This document shows positions 17,601-25,616 of a stretch of DNA of 60,248 nt, piece by piece (the stretch's first letter is position 1; each line of letters begins with the position of its first letter). The DNA is from Clostridia bacterium (GTDB taxonomy: Bacteria; Bacillota; Clostridia; Christensenellales; Borkfalkiaceae). The position numbers and the translations under genes are program-made. The notes under the pieces were generated by a model. It had not been told where the DNA came from. It worked only from the letters and a program-made list of their open reading frames with translations, and made no database searches. The stretch is taken from contig CAAFMS010000019.1 in the NCBI GenBank assembly GCA_900764105.1, forward strand, positions 1-60,248, given 5' to 3'.

Positions 17601-20184
17601 CTCTAAAATGTATACGATCGACGGCGAATACGTTGTAAAAGGCTCGACAAAGCGTACTCTTCTCAAATACAGAATGGCAAACGACGGTTCGTGGGTTTTG
17701 GAATCGAGTAAAGTTTTGTCAAACAGAAAGTATCTTGAAGACGAGCGGCAATTCAAAAACCGGATTCCGACCAGATTCTATTTCGATTCCGAAACCAAGA
17801 CCTTCTCGCTCAACGGCGGACACGCGTATGAACTCGACGAGACGAAGAGCGACGTCAGGTGCGGCGGCAAGGAAGTGTACGTTTGCAGAAACTGCAAACA
17901 CGAAATGGTTAAGAAGATAGAGCACCTGAGCGACAAATACGAGGTTGAATATAAGAAATTGCTTGAAGGCGACGAATATTCTTGCCAGGACGGCGTAAAA
18001 GTTATCAAAAGATGCCCCGATTGCAAAGCCGTTGTAGAAGAGCGTATAATGAGGGGGCATCCCCATGTGGGTAATGGTGAGGAGTGGAATTCGGGAACAA
18101 GAAACAAATTCAGCCACTATGAATTTGAACTGAAAGGCGAGACGTGTGAAGACGGAATTATTCGTAGAGAAATATGCGATATATGCGGCAAAGTTGTCGG
18201 AATAGACAGAGGCTACAGAAATTATCACGAACCTTGCAAAGTGGTAGAGCGTTATCACCTTACCGATTACGGCAGCAACTGCGGCGGTTATCTGACAGTT
18301 TACGCTTGTCCTTGCGGGGAGCGTTGCGAATACTTTTTCGAGCGCGGAGACGACAAGTATATGTGTAATTTCGATGAAAGATATGTCGAATGTTGGATAA
18401 CCGACGAGAGCATTAAAAATAAAATGATTGAAGGTCATCAATACGACGGAATACACGGAGATATTTGGTATGATAGTTCGTATTACATTAAGACGTGTAC
18501 GGTGACCGATTCCATGGTTCCGGGGCATGAAGGACCTTGCGGTTTCAAGGTGAGAACTGCAAGTTATTGGCTGAGAGAAGCGGGGACGTGCAAGATAAAG
18601 CGTCATTACGTTGTACAACTCGGCTATAACGAGTCTGACGGAACTTGTACAAAGGAACTTGTATATACAGATGGCGAAAGAGTATGCCACAATCTCAAAG
18701 AACTTACGGATGAGGAAAAAGAAGCCGGTTACGAATGGAAGTGTTCGATATGCGGCTCGTACAAAAAGTACGCAGACGGAACGACTACATGGGTAGATAA
18801 AATCGAGGGTGTTACGAGAGTAGAGGAATATACGAGTGAAACCGTCGACGGAATAGAAACGAACGTTCAGAAGAATACTTATAAATACTCCGACAATACG
18901 ACGTTTATTTACACAAAGACTTCTAAGTATAGAAACGGTACACAGATTTTCTGGCGTAATGAAACGAAATATCGCGATGGAAGCGTTGTATGGTGTCAGT
19001 CAGAAACGAAGACCGAAACTTATACCGATACCGAGGCGTTCGGAAAAGCGGTGGAAGCAACGAAAATTTCCAAGATAACTTCCGATTCTAACGGAGGATA
19101 CGCCGTTACCGAATACGCTTACGCCGATTACAGAAAAGTTCTTAACCTTGCGGAAGGCGTCGAGTATGGCGATTACGAATACTACAGACTGCTCTATGAT
19201 GATTACGTCGGTGAAGACGGAAGAAAAGGCAGTATGCAGCCATGGGCTCGGGACTATTATTTCGAAAACGTAAATGTCGGGAAAAACTATCTGATATACT
19301 GCAAAACAGCCGTCGGAGATTCGTTCATAACGTATACCTTTGTATACAACGAAAAACCGTGTACGTTTACCATAACGGTATCTACGGAAAACGGCGAAAC
19401 GAGTTATTACGAGTGTATAAAAGCCAACGCGCTGGAAGAACTTCTTAAAAGAAGCGGATGCAAAACTTACGAAGAGGTCGTAGAAATGTATAAAGAAAAA
19501 TACGGAGTAGACGATCCGACGGAGGAAGAAGTGTTCAAGTTCTTCGGGGTTGAACTTCCTTCCGAAAACATCGTCTACAACCTTTGCGGTATGCATCACT
19601 TCTACAAACTTGACCAAAACAGAAGCGTTGAGCCTACCTGTACTCAGTACGGCAAAGCCGTTTACGTTTGCGTAGTCTGCGGCGATGAAGTGGTCGTTGA
19701 CGCCTATTCCGACATTTATCTTAGCAATTACGATTTTAATCCTCGCGGTCACAACTGGGACTATGTATCCGAAAATCATTACAAGTGCCTCTCCTGTGGT
19801 CTCGAAAACAGAAACGGCGCGGACGGAGACGTGATTTTTGAAGATTTGACCGAGAAATACGGTGACGGTAGCGAATACGTTATCGGTTTTCATGACAGAG
19901 CAAACGAGGGCTTCACGGTATACGTAAGTCTTATCAAGAAAAACGTAGCCGAAGGCGAAGACAACGAACTGATCACGGACTACAAGGTTTCCTATGATTA
20001 CGACGGCAAGGCTGTGCTTAAAGTCAACAAAGCGGCGATTGAAGAAATTGCTGCTGGATACGGACTTGCGGACGGCGAATACGATGTAAGAGTGACGTTT
20101 GTACCGAAAAATGAGGGTAAAGACCTCGATTACGCGATAACGCTTACAGACGTTGTCAGTAGCGGCGAGCAAGCGATTTCGTAA
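14671..20184 (+). CDS. Cys-repeat surface protein, continuation after in-frame stop
   Basis: The frame after TAA 14638-14640 stays open for about 1847 codons (from 14641). No ATG with an SD starts it; a TTG at 14671 is the nearest alternative start and has no ribosome site. The first codons (NECNICHAVQLLASG) complete the interrupted Cys-x2-Cys repeat. A beta domain follows with FGGKVTVRIPY and FETEHFSYYTV, resembling ZU5-like domains of other gut surface proteins. Then come seven to nine more Cys repeats (to about 15910), a long Cys-free middle with lipoprotein-like alpha/beta sequence, further Cys pairs (17880-18770 and 19640-19800) and a C-terminal beta domain. No LPxTG anchor is seen. Function is unknown; zinc binding or extracellular adhesion is inferred. 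Confidence 0.75.
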   Translation: MLASGESAEVKAADLKNAGSIRLDNASISLSDEAKGVLEGKDNVNVGAAPLSGSDLDDALAALGTNYEGSQPTVYNFTMSSGGTAITEFGGKVTVRIPYILSEGEDPNEIVVAYINGDKVEEVLARYDSGFAIFETEHFSYYTVTRMTPAQRCAKFGHVERTVTQEPNCTTPGYTISVCVRCGETTKNEKKEALGHDYEVTEVKATCTVNGKKTYKCKRCNDEFNMTLFAEGHNWTETAKVEATCKNPGSASYKCDKCSEEFTVTEPQKDHAVKSTVVLPTCTQRGYTEIACVMCDYKSIIDYKDALGHSEKTKVFLPTCTEEGYTLVYCERCNAELNKKDIVAAKGHTMVNGVCSVCGEGCEHNYVKGKVVAATCTENGYTVYTCSKCNTSYNGDEVKALGHKFNVEKCERCGIANPELTDYYANMLRSVKDAMNLKIRLEGLKIDLTSKFEIARKDNGQIVYTESDDTPDFLKQVGVNELALSIADNGEISGYASIDILQEGTEYKAKAVIKDGFVYVIAENPDGNVVSFSVAGRMSLDSVLSDMFRNTPINLTYETIKNALVWVNTDLNTVLDNLLTSNKTAVGSAMASLIPYVFERTETDSGYTYTLDVSKLKKAVDEFTSDDLTISKAIDKVLGNGTFDNAALFIPVLLDKTPAEAIELIKKLGIDREQICSAVDSVYFIVTGAKLDSSAYIDNALEQFKDKTVAEVIAAASGSEGATAEDVKTMVSNYVKMMRETALVDLLFSFDKNAERDENGNVKPEYKKAMLDGVKKSIDGLAEMMKTASVSFSTNKDGFVKNIVVEMKEFDYSNKFGGSKEEDRPAEELDSEIARPITDYKNIGKSKLSGKLTIELGVTYDDSEYASLIEQINGEIPSFGNNNIVTINEEDYKSEPDESTGVIATEKKDKTLIHIDADGKIFKMTTEGRYVYREYSPYYDKGSKRYAYFVETETIYSIVYNTSSDAILAYTSTACGNSKMYTIDGEYVVKGSTKRTLLKYRMANDGSWVLESSKVLSNRKYLEDERQFKNRIPTRFYFDSETKTFSLNGGHAYELDETKSDVRCGGKEVYVCRNCKHEMVKKIEHLSDKYEVEYKKLLEGDEYSCQDGVKVIKRCPDCKAVVEERIMRGHPHVGNGEEWNSGTRNKFSHYEFELKGETCEDGIIRREICDICGKVVGIDRGYRNYHEPCKVVERYHLTDYGSNCGGYLTVYACPCGERCEYFFERGDDKYMCNFDERYVECWITDESIKNKMIEGHQYDGIHGDIWYDSSYYIKTCTVTDSMVPGHEGPCGFKVRTASYWLREAGTCKIKRHYVVQLGYNESDGTCTKELVYTDGERVCHNLKELTDEEKEAGYEWKCSICGSYKKYADGTTTWVDKIEGVTRVEEYTSETVDGIETNVQKNTYKYSDNTTFIYTKTSKYRNGTQIFWRNETKYRDGSVVWCQSETKTETYTDTEAFGKAVEATKISKITSDSNGGYAVTEYAYADYRKVLNLAEGVEYGDYEYYRLLYDDYVGEDGRKGSMQPWARDYYFENVNVGKNYLIYCKTAVGDSFITYTFVYNEKPCTFTITVSTENGETSYYECIKANALEELLKRSGCKTYEEVVEMYKEKYGVDDPTEEEVFKFFGVELPSENIVYNLCGMHHFYKLDQNRSVEPTCTQYGKAVYVCVVCGDEVVVDAYSDIYLSNYDFNPRGHNWDYVSENHYKCLSCGLENRNGADGDVIFEDLTEKYGDGSEYVIGFHDRANEGFTVYVSLIKKNVAEGEDNELITDYKVSYDYDGKAVLKVNKAAIEEIAAGYGLADGEYDVRVTFVPKNEGKDLDYAITLTDVVSSGEQAIS

Positions 20185-20221
20185 TGGCGGAATAAAGATT
20201 TTCGAAAAAATCAAGCAAGTG

Positions 20222-20260
20222 AGACGTGTGCGGTCTTAAAAAATCGCGCACGTCTTTTTT
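20222..20260 (+). terminator. Terminator after the giant repeat protein
   Basis: An eleven-base stem (AGACGTGTGCG with CGCGCACGTCT, one G-T/mismatch) ends in TTTTTT. It lies about 40 bases after the stop. Confidence 0.85.
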
Positions 20261-20352
20261 GATTTTTGTTCCGAAACCGATTATGCAAATCTCGTCGATG
20301 AAACAATAAAAAAACGAATAATAAAAATTTAAGAAAAAACGCGTTCAAACGT

Positions 20353-20381
20353 TTGACTTTATGTTTTAAACGTGGTATCAT
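20353..20381 (+). promoter_or_regulatory. SigA promoter for infC-rpmI-rplT
   Basis: TTGACT (20353-20358), 17-nt spacer, TATCAT (20376-20381). Transcription should start near 20388, giving a leader of about 170 bases. Confidence 0.8.
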
Positions 20382-20387
20382 ATTTTG

Positions 20388-20560
20388 GCAAAGCAGAAGT
20401 TACCCTTCTCGCCGCAAGATACGTTAAAGCGGCGCATAATTCTTTTTTCTCCGTATTTTCGGGGAAATTATGTAGTATGTAACGGGGTAGTTTTGCGACT
20501 GCCCCGTTTTTTTACGGGTTGCCCTACGGGTAGATATTTTATCAGGGAAAGAGGTAAACG
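20388..20560 (+). promoter_or_regulatory. infC leader with attenuator terminator
   Basis: The leader holds CGCCGC...GCGGCG (about 20409-20434) and an intrinsic terminator: stem ACGGGG-AGT/ACT-CCCCGT at 20482-20506 followed by seven T (20507-20513), all before the infC ribosome site. The same operon in Bacillus is controlled by an L20-binding leader that ends in a premature terminator. By position and layout this is a candidate L20-type leader. The L20 binding site itself was not verified. Confidence 0.7.
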
Positions 20561-21079
20561 ATTATTAAAGACCAGGTTCAAATCAACGAAGACATCAGAG
20601 ACCGCGAGGTTCGTCTGATAGGAAGCGACGGAACGCAACTCGGCATCGTGAGCATATCGGAAGCGCTAAGGCTTGCCGAAGAACAGAATCTTGACCTCGT
20701 CAAGATTGCTGCGAACGCTACCGCGCCGGTGTGCAAAATTATGGACTACGGCAAGTACAGATTCGAGACGCTCAAAAAGCAGAAAGAAGCCAAGAAAAAT
20801 CAGAAAGTGGTTGAACTTAAAGAGATATGGCTTTCTATGACTATCGACGTCGGCGATCTCAACGTTAAAGCCCGTCAGGCTCAGAAGTTTTTGACGAGCG
20901 GAAACAAAGTTAAGGTTTCGATAAGAATGAGAGGCAGACAGAACGCGCATTCATCCTTGGGCGTGGACGTCATGAACAGATTTTACGATCTCGTGAAAGA
21001 CGTTTCCGTTATGGAGAAAAGGCCGCTTTTGGAAGGCAGGAATATACTTATGATTCTTGCGCCCTTGAAGTCTAATTAA
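20561..21079 (+). CDS. infC: Translation initiation factor IF-3
   Basis: IF-3 binds the 30S subunit, checks start-codon pairing and keeps subunits apart. The reading frame gives IIKDQVQINEDIRDREVRLIG, the standard IF-3 N-terminus, and runs 172 codons with KIMDYGKYRFE at the linker region. There is no ATG or GTG at the head. The frame starts with ATT ATT at 20561/20564, six bases after AAAGAGG. An AUU start is the well-known device by which IF-3 represses its own translation. Starting at the first ATG/GTG inside would remove about 30 conserved residues. rpmI and rplT follow. Confidence 0.95.
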   Translation: MIKDQVQINEDIRDREVRLIGSDGTQLGIVSISEALRLAEEQNLDLVKIAANATAPVCKIMDYGKYRFETLKKQKEAKKNQKVVELKEIWLSMTIDVGDLNVKARQAQKFLTSGNKVKVSIRMRGRQNAHSSLGVDVMNRFYDLVKDVSVMEKRPLLEGRNILMILAPLKSN

Positions 21080-21107
21080 AATAAACAACAAAACGGAGGA
21101 ATAGATT

Positions 21108-21308
21108 ATGCCAAAAATGAAATCGCATAGCGGCGCGAAAAAACGTTTCAGACTCACCGCTACGGGAAAAGTTAAGAGATACAGCCAGAATAAAAGCCAT
21201 ATCCTTAGCAAAAAATCCACTAAGAGAAAGAGAAGATTAAGAACCGGAACTTACGTTTCGAGTACTCAGGAAAAGACCGTAAAGGGACTTATTCCTTACA
21301 AAAAGTAA
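21108..21308 (+). CDS. rpmI: Ribosomal protein L35
   Basis: This 66-residue basic protein of the large ribosomal subunit starts MPKMKSHSGAKKRF and has the family HILSKKSTKRKRRLR segment. GGAGG precedes the ATG. It sits in the standard infC-rpmI-rplT order, and all three are expected on one transcript from the attenuated leader. Confidence 0.98.
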   Translation: MPKMKSHSGAKKRFRLTATGKVKRYSQNKSHILSKKSTKRKRRLRTGTYVSSTQEKTVKGLIPYKK

Positions 21309-21326
21309 TAGAGGAGAGGACGAGAT

Positions 21327-21683
21327 ATGCGTATTAAAAGAGGTGTAAACGCCGTAAAAAAGCGTAGAAAGATAATGAAACTTTCCAAAGGATACTTTGG
21401 AGCGAAGAGCAAACTTTACAGAGTTGCGAGACAGGCGGTTATGAAGTCGCTTTCTTACGCTTACGTCGGAAGAAAGCATAAGAAGAGAGATTTCCGCAAA
21501 CTTTGGATCGCAAGAATCAACGCTGCTTGCCGTCTCAACGGAATGTCTTACAGCACGTTTATGCACGGTCTTAAACTTGCCGACGTCAACCTTAACAGAA
21601 AGGTTCTTGCCGACATTGCGGTAAACGACGCTGCGGCATTCACCGCGCTTACCGAAACGGCAAAGGCAAAACTCGCAAAGTAA
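21327..21683 (+). CDS. rplT: Ribosomal protein L20
   Basis: This 118-residue 23S rRNA-binding assembly protein begins MRIKRGVNAVKKRRK and contains the conserved RDFRKLWIARINAA segment (about 52-65). It starts 18 bases after rpmI with GAGAGG as SD. In Bacillus L20 is the repressor of this operon; here the leader terminator offers the matching target. A terminator follows at 21709-21749. Confidence 0.98.
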   Translation: MRIKRGVNAVKKRRKIMKLSKGYFGAKSKLYRVARQAVMKSLSYAYVGRKHKKRDFRKLWIARINAACRLNGMSYSTFMHGLKLADVNLNRKVLADIAVNDAAAFTALTETAKAKLAK

Positions 21684-21708
21684 GCAGTTTATTTTGTTAT
21701 TAAGCGGA

Positions 21709-21749
21709 CCGCGCCGTAATTCGTAAAAACGAAGTACGGCGCGGCTTTT
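21709..21749 (+). terminator. Terminator after rplT
   Basis: CCGCGCCGTA (21709-21718) pairs with TACGGCGCGG (21735-21744) and is followed by CTTTTC. The T-run is weak, so some readthrough into the methyltransferase gene is likely. Confidence 0.65.
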
Positions 21750-21756
21750 CAAGTAT

Positions 21757-22524
21757 ATGAAAGACCTTATAACTTCCAGAAACAACAAAGCGGTGAAAGA
21801 ACTTTCGTCGCTCAAAGAAAAAAAATACCGCGACGAACGCGGAACGTATATAGTCGAGGGCTTTAAAATGGTTCGCGAAGCTTATGCCGCGGGAAAGAAA
21901 GTCGCTCGGCTTATCGGCACGGAAGAAGGACTTGAAGAACTCGGAAAATCGGGCGTAAATATTGATTTAAGCGAGGCGATAGCGGTTACGGAAGACGTTT
22001 TAAAGTACGTCAGCGACTGCAAAACTCCGCAAGGAGTAATCGCCGAACTAAAAAAAGAGGATTTTGGCAAGAGAAAGCCCGAGGGCGTGTGCGCGCTTCT
22101 CGACGGAATTTCCGACCCCGGCAATATGGGTACGATAGAGCGAACCTGCGCGGCGGTCGGGGTAAACGACGTCTACCTTCTGAATTGTTGCGACCCGTAC
22201 TCGCCGAAAGCGGTTCGTTCGTCTATGAGCGGAGTATACTCGCTCAGATTGCATTTTATAACGGCGGACGATTTAGGCGAAGTGTTTGACGGAGTGAAGA
22301 TTATATCGTGCGATATGAACGGCAAAAACGTTTTCGGGTATGCCGCAGACGGCGATTTTTGTTTAGCGGTCGGCAACGAGGCGAACGGGCTTAGCGAAGA
22401 GGTGAAAAAAGTCTCTTCGGAGTTCGTAAAACTGCCTATGACGGACAAAATCGAAAGTCTTAATGCGGGCGTTGCTTTTTCGGTAGCGCTTTACGAGTTG
22501 ACAAAAGGAAAAAGCGGAAAATAA
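21757..22524 (+). CDS. TrmH/SpoU-family RNA 2'-O-methyltransferase (YsgA-like)
   Basis: This 255-residue SPOUT methyltransferase should methylate ribose 2'-OH of rRNA or tRNA with S-adenosylmethionine. The N-terminal substrate-binding part (KYRDERGTYIVEGFKMVREA, about 22-41) is followed by the catalytic knot domain with DPGNMGTIERTC (motif 1, about 118-129), an AVGNEANGLS loop and LNAGVAFSVALYE (motif 3). The ysgA gene commonly follows rplT in Firmicutes, which supports the call. No SD is visible before this ATG, which sits only seven bases past the terminator-like stem. Target nucleotide unknown. Confidence 0.88.
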   Translation: MKDLITSRNNKAVKELSSLKEKKYRDERGTYIVEGFKMVREAYAAGKKVARLIGTEEGLEELGKSGVNIDLSEAIAVTEDVLKYVSDCKTPQGVIAELKKEDFGKRKPEGVCALLDGISDPGNMGTIERTCAAVGVNDVYLLNCCDPYSPKAVRSSMSGVYSLRLHFITADDLGEVFDGVKIISCDMNGKNVFGYAADGDFCLAVGNEANGLSEEVKKVSSEFVKLPMTDKIESLNAGVAFSVALYELTKGKSGK

Positions 22525-22546
22525 TCGAATAAAAAAGGAGAAAATT

Positions 22547-23287
22547 ATGTCAGGACATAGTAAATGGGCGAATATTAAGAATAAAAAGGCTAAAACGGAC
22601 GCCGTAAAGGGTAAAATCTTCACCAAAATCGGCAGAGAAATAGCGGTTGCGGCGAAGGGAAATCCCGACCCGTACACCAACAGCAAACTCGCGGACGTAA
22701 TCGCAAAGGCGAAAGCGGCGAATATGCCCAACGATAATATTAAAAGAAGTATCGCGAAAGCGGCGGGCGAACTCAATAACGTCAACTACGAAAACCTCAC
22801 TTACGAGGGTTACGGCGTAGGCGGCAGCGCGGTGATGGTTGCGACTTTGACGGACAACAAAAACAGAACGGGCGGCGACGTAAGACATATTTTCTCGAAA
22901 TTCGGCGGAAATATGGGTACTTCCGGTTCGGTCTCGTATATGTTTGCGAATAAGGGCGTTATAGTAATCGAAAGAACGGTAGATTTAGACGAAGACACTA
23001 TGATGGAGGTCGCGTTGGAAGCGGGAGCGGAAGACGTGATAACCTGCGACGATTCCTACGAAATAAGGACTGCGCCGTCCGATTTCTCGGCGGTCAGAAA
23101 ATATCTCGAAGACAAGGGTTATACGTTTATCGAAGCGGAAACGATGATGATACCGAACGATAAGGTTACTTTGGACGAGCATCAACTCGAAACGTTTGAA
23201 AAAATGCTCGAAGCTTTCGAGGACAACGACGACGTGCAGGACGTATATCACAACGTAGACCTTCCCGAAGAGGAAGAAGAAGACTGA
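22547..23287 (+). CDS. yebC: YebC/PmpR family protein
   Basis: The 246-residue protein starts MSGHSKWANIKNKKAK and has MPNDNIKRSI (about 62-72) and YEGYGVGG, hallmark segments of the YebC/TACO1 family. Members act as transcriptional regulators or as translation factors that relieve ribosome stalling at proline stretches. AAAGGAG precedes the ATG, 22 bases after the methyltransferase gene. The tail ends in PEEEEED: the last codons and the stop lie in the first unit of a 76-78-bp tandem repeat (23269-23499), so the acidic end may be a by-product of that repeat. Confidence 0.95.
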   Translation: MSGHSKWANIKNKKAKTDAVKGKIFTKIGREIAVAAKGNPDPYTNSKLADVIAKAKAANMPNDNIKRSIAKAAGELNNVNYENLTYEGYGVGGSAVMVATLTDNKNRTGGDVRHIFSKFGGNMGTSGSVSYMFANKGVIVIERTVDLDEDTMMEVALEAGAEDVITCDDSYEIRTAPSDFSAVRKYLEDKGYTFIEAETMMIPNDKVTLDEHQLETFEKMLEAFEDNDDVQDVYHNVDLPEEEEED

Positions 23288-23499
23288 TTTTCTTTTTTTT
23301 GGGGGCGCAGTAAATAGCGTCTATTGCTATTTTTCTTGCTTTCACCAGAGGAAGGAGAGGACAGATTTTCTTTTTTGGGGTCGCAGTAAATAGCGTTTAT
23401 TGCCATTTTTCTTGCTTTCCCCAGAGGAAGAAGAGGACAGATTTTCTTTTTTGGGGGTCGCAGTAAACAGCGTTTATTGCTATTTTTCTTGCTTTCCCC
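23269..23499 (+). repeat. Three tandem ~77-bp repeats overlapping the yebC stop
   Basis: Units start with AGAGGAAG at 23269, 23347 and 23423 and contain GATTTTCTTTTTTGGGG, GCAGTAAA.AGCG and TCTTGCTTTC. Unit 1 contains the last six codons and TGA of yebC. In units 2 and 3 the stop position reads CAG. They lead into a CTTTCCCC/GGGGAAAG mosaic repeat. Confidence 0.85.
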
Positions 23500-24030
23500 T
23501 TTGGGGAAAGTGGCTTGACGAAATGAAATGAAAGTCAAGACGATAGAGGTTTTTAATGCGATCGAAAATTGCGGTTGTAACAGTATTAAAAGCAGGACCT
23601 CTCCCGTCGGCAAATCCGCCGATAGGGGATAAAAACGCAAAGCGTGATATTAGCCGTCGAAATATTTATTATTTTAAATTCCTCTCGGCTGTATAAAATT
23701 CCTCTCGGCTGTATAAAAAGTCTTAAACGTGGCAAAGTAATATTGTCAACAAAATCAAAATTCGATATTTGAGTAAAATCATCGAGGCGAATTTTTGAAA
23801 TAAAAAGGTTTTGTTGTTTAGATATGGCAATGCTTTCGGGAGTAAGACGTGAATTATAACGGCTTCGCTTTTGGAAGCGAAGCCGAGTGGGTTGCAAGCG
23901 AATTGCTTGCAACCTTTTATATTGTCCGAATTTATAAACTCGTGAAAAATATCGCCTGTGGCTAACGTAGGGGACGGCGCCCTCGACGTCCCGTCTGCCT
24001 TAAAATGTAAGATTTTTTAAGAAAAAGGCG
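23500..24030. repeat. Repeat mosaic and hairpins downstream of yebC
   Basis: No gene is supported. Contents in order: GGGGAAAG mosaic with GACGATAGAGGT; two 21-bp direct units of ATTCCTCTCGGCTGTATAAA (about 23679-23718); a perfect hairpin CGGCTTCGCTT/AAGCGAAGCCG (23860-23885); a second hairpin GGTTGCAAGC/GCTTGCAACC (23890-23914); and one copy of the dispersed GGGACGGCGCC...GACGTCCC palindrome (23966-23993). 24031-24310 is AT-rich with no supported gene. Confidence 0.75.
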
Positions 24031-24310
24031 CCTTGAAAAATGTAAAATTTAGTGGCAAAACACCTAAAAATAGGTTATCTGTTAAATTTTGCGGATATCC
24101 TTTTTTTTACAGCCCCTTTCTCTGTAAATTTATTGTTATTTATATCCGAATGGTTTATCTCTGTGAAAATTTCACTTTTTTGTTATTTTTTCAACATATC
24201 CGAATAATAATATCGTTGTATCATTATAAAAAATGATATTTTTATTTTCGGTCGGTATATCCTTCGGTATTCGATGCCAAATTGTTATATCAACCGAGAG
24301 GTGATAATAT

Positions 24311-25528
24311 ATGAGTAAGTTCGGTAAGGTTTTAGTTTGCTTTATTATGGCATTCGCCATGATTTTGGTTCAGGCTTCCTGCACGGGCGGTTTCTTCATT
24401 CACGACAGTTCGTCGGAATCGACGGGGATCGTTACGAGTACGAGTGAATCGACGGCTACAAACTCGTCCGCAGATTCCGTCGTGAACGCTAATTTCAATA
24501 TCGATTATACCGAAGTCGAACTCGAAAAGTCCGAGGCGGCTTTGGTTGTCGAAAATATCAGACCGTCTGTAATCGAAGTGCATTGCGTTACAAAAACGGG
24601 TACGAGCAGCGGTAGCGGCGTAATTCTCAGTTTCGACGATACCGACGGCGACGGCGTAAACGACGTGGCGTTGGTCGTAACCTGCCATCACGTTATAGAC
24701 GGGGCGATTTCTATGGCTGCCAAGTCGATTTTCGGCGATAAATACGATCTTGCCGTTATGGGTTCCGACCCCGTTTCCGACATCGGAATACTTCAGATGA
24801 AAAAGGGCGACGACGGCGATTTCTCAAAACTCACTCACGCGAAGATGTTTACGGCGAGCGACAAATTGATAGTGGGTTCGGACGTATTCGCGATAGGAAA
24901 TCCGCTCGGTTATTTGGGCGGTACGGTTACTAAAGGCGTTATAAGCGCGCTTAACAGAGACGTAACCGTCGAAGATAAGAAAATGACGCTTATTCAGACG
25001 GATGCGGCTATAAACGGCGGCAACTCGGGCGGCGGACTTTTCGACGCGGCTACGGGCGCGCTCATCGGAATAGTCAACGCCGGCTACGCTTCCTCGGCGG
25101 CTCAGGGGCTTTCGTTCGCGATACCCTGCGGAACGGTCAAGTATATAATCGACCAACTTCAGGATCACGGTTATATCGAAGGTAACTACGAGTTCGGCGC
25201 GACGTTTGCGACTCAGTTATTCGGTTCGATGTTTAACAGCAAGACTTACGTCGTTATCAAAGAACTCGATATTTACGGAACTTTCTCCAAAGGCGGACTT
25301 AAAGTCGGCGACGTTATCTTTAAAATAACGATAGGGGATAAGTCGTTCGACGCGAGCAACTACGACAGGGATACGTTGACGAAACTTGCCGAATTTCTCG
25401 AAAACGGAGACTATAAAATCGGCGATGAAGTTACGGTCGAGTATGCGAGAGACACGTTGGACACGGGCAATTACACCAAAGGCACGATATCGTTTAAGAT
25501 AGCGCAGTATCGTTACGGCGTAATTTAA
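24311..25528 (+). CDS. HtrA/DegP-like serine protease lipoprotein
   Basis: This 405-residue trypsin-like protease is probably anchored outside the membrane: signal peptide with a lipobox-like VQASC near residue 22, then a Ser/Thr-rich spacer to about 75. The catalytic triad is readable: His127 in TCHHVI, Asp157 in SDIGIL, and Ser239 in GGNSGG, all in HtrA-like contexts. A PDZ-like part follows (GLKVGDVIFKI, about 330-341). HtrA proteins degrade misfolded exported proteins; here a role in envelope quality control is inferred. GAGAGGTGAT before the ATG decides the start. It is monocistronic and ends at 25545-25576. Confidence 0.9.
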   Translation: MSKFGKVLVCFIMAFAMILVQASCTGGFFIHDSSSESTGIVTSTSESTATNSSADSVVNANFNIDYTEVELEKSEAALVVENIRPSVIEVHCVTKTGTSSGSGVILSFDDTDGDGVNDVALVVTCHHVIDGAISMAAKSIFGDKYDLAVMGSDPVSDIGILQMKKGDDGDFSKLTHAKMFTASDKLIVGSDVFAIGNPLGYLGGTVTKGVISALNRDVTVEDKKMTLIQTDAAINGGNSGGGLFDAATGALIGIVNAGYASSAAQGLSFAIPCGTVKYIIDQLQDHGYIEGNYEFGATFATQLFGSMFNSKTYVVIKELDIYGTFSKGGLKVGDVIFKITIGDKSFDASNYDRDTLTKLAEFLENGDYKIGDEVTVEYARDTLDTGNYTKGTISFKIAQYRYGVI

Positions 25529-25544
25529 TTGAAAACAAACAAAA

Positions 25545-25576
25545 AAAACGAACGTAAAACCGCGTTCGTTTTTTTA
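25545..25576 (+). terminator. Terminator after the HtrA-like gene
   Basis: AAAACGAACG (25545-25554) pairs with CGTTCGTTTT (25563-25572), with further T. It ends six bases before the ruvC -35. Confidence 0.85.
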
Positions 25577-25581
25577 TTTAC

Positions 25582-25610
25582 TTGACAGTTTGTTTTATTT
25601 AATATACAAT
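25582..25610 (+). promoter_or_regulatory. Near-consensus promoter placing the start site at the ruvC ATG
   Basis: TTGACA (25582-25587), 17-nt spacer, TACAAT (25605-25610). The expected transcription start, about seven bases after the -10, falls on the A of the ruvC ATG (25617). Confidence 0.8.
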
Positions 25611-25616
25611 GTTATT

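Noticed and set aside
24033..24236. 67-codon plus-strand frame before the HtrA-like gene
   Set aside because: AT-rich, hydrophobic and low-complexity, no SD, and it overlaps the promoter region of the protease gene.
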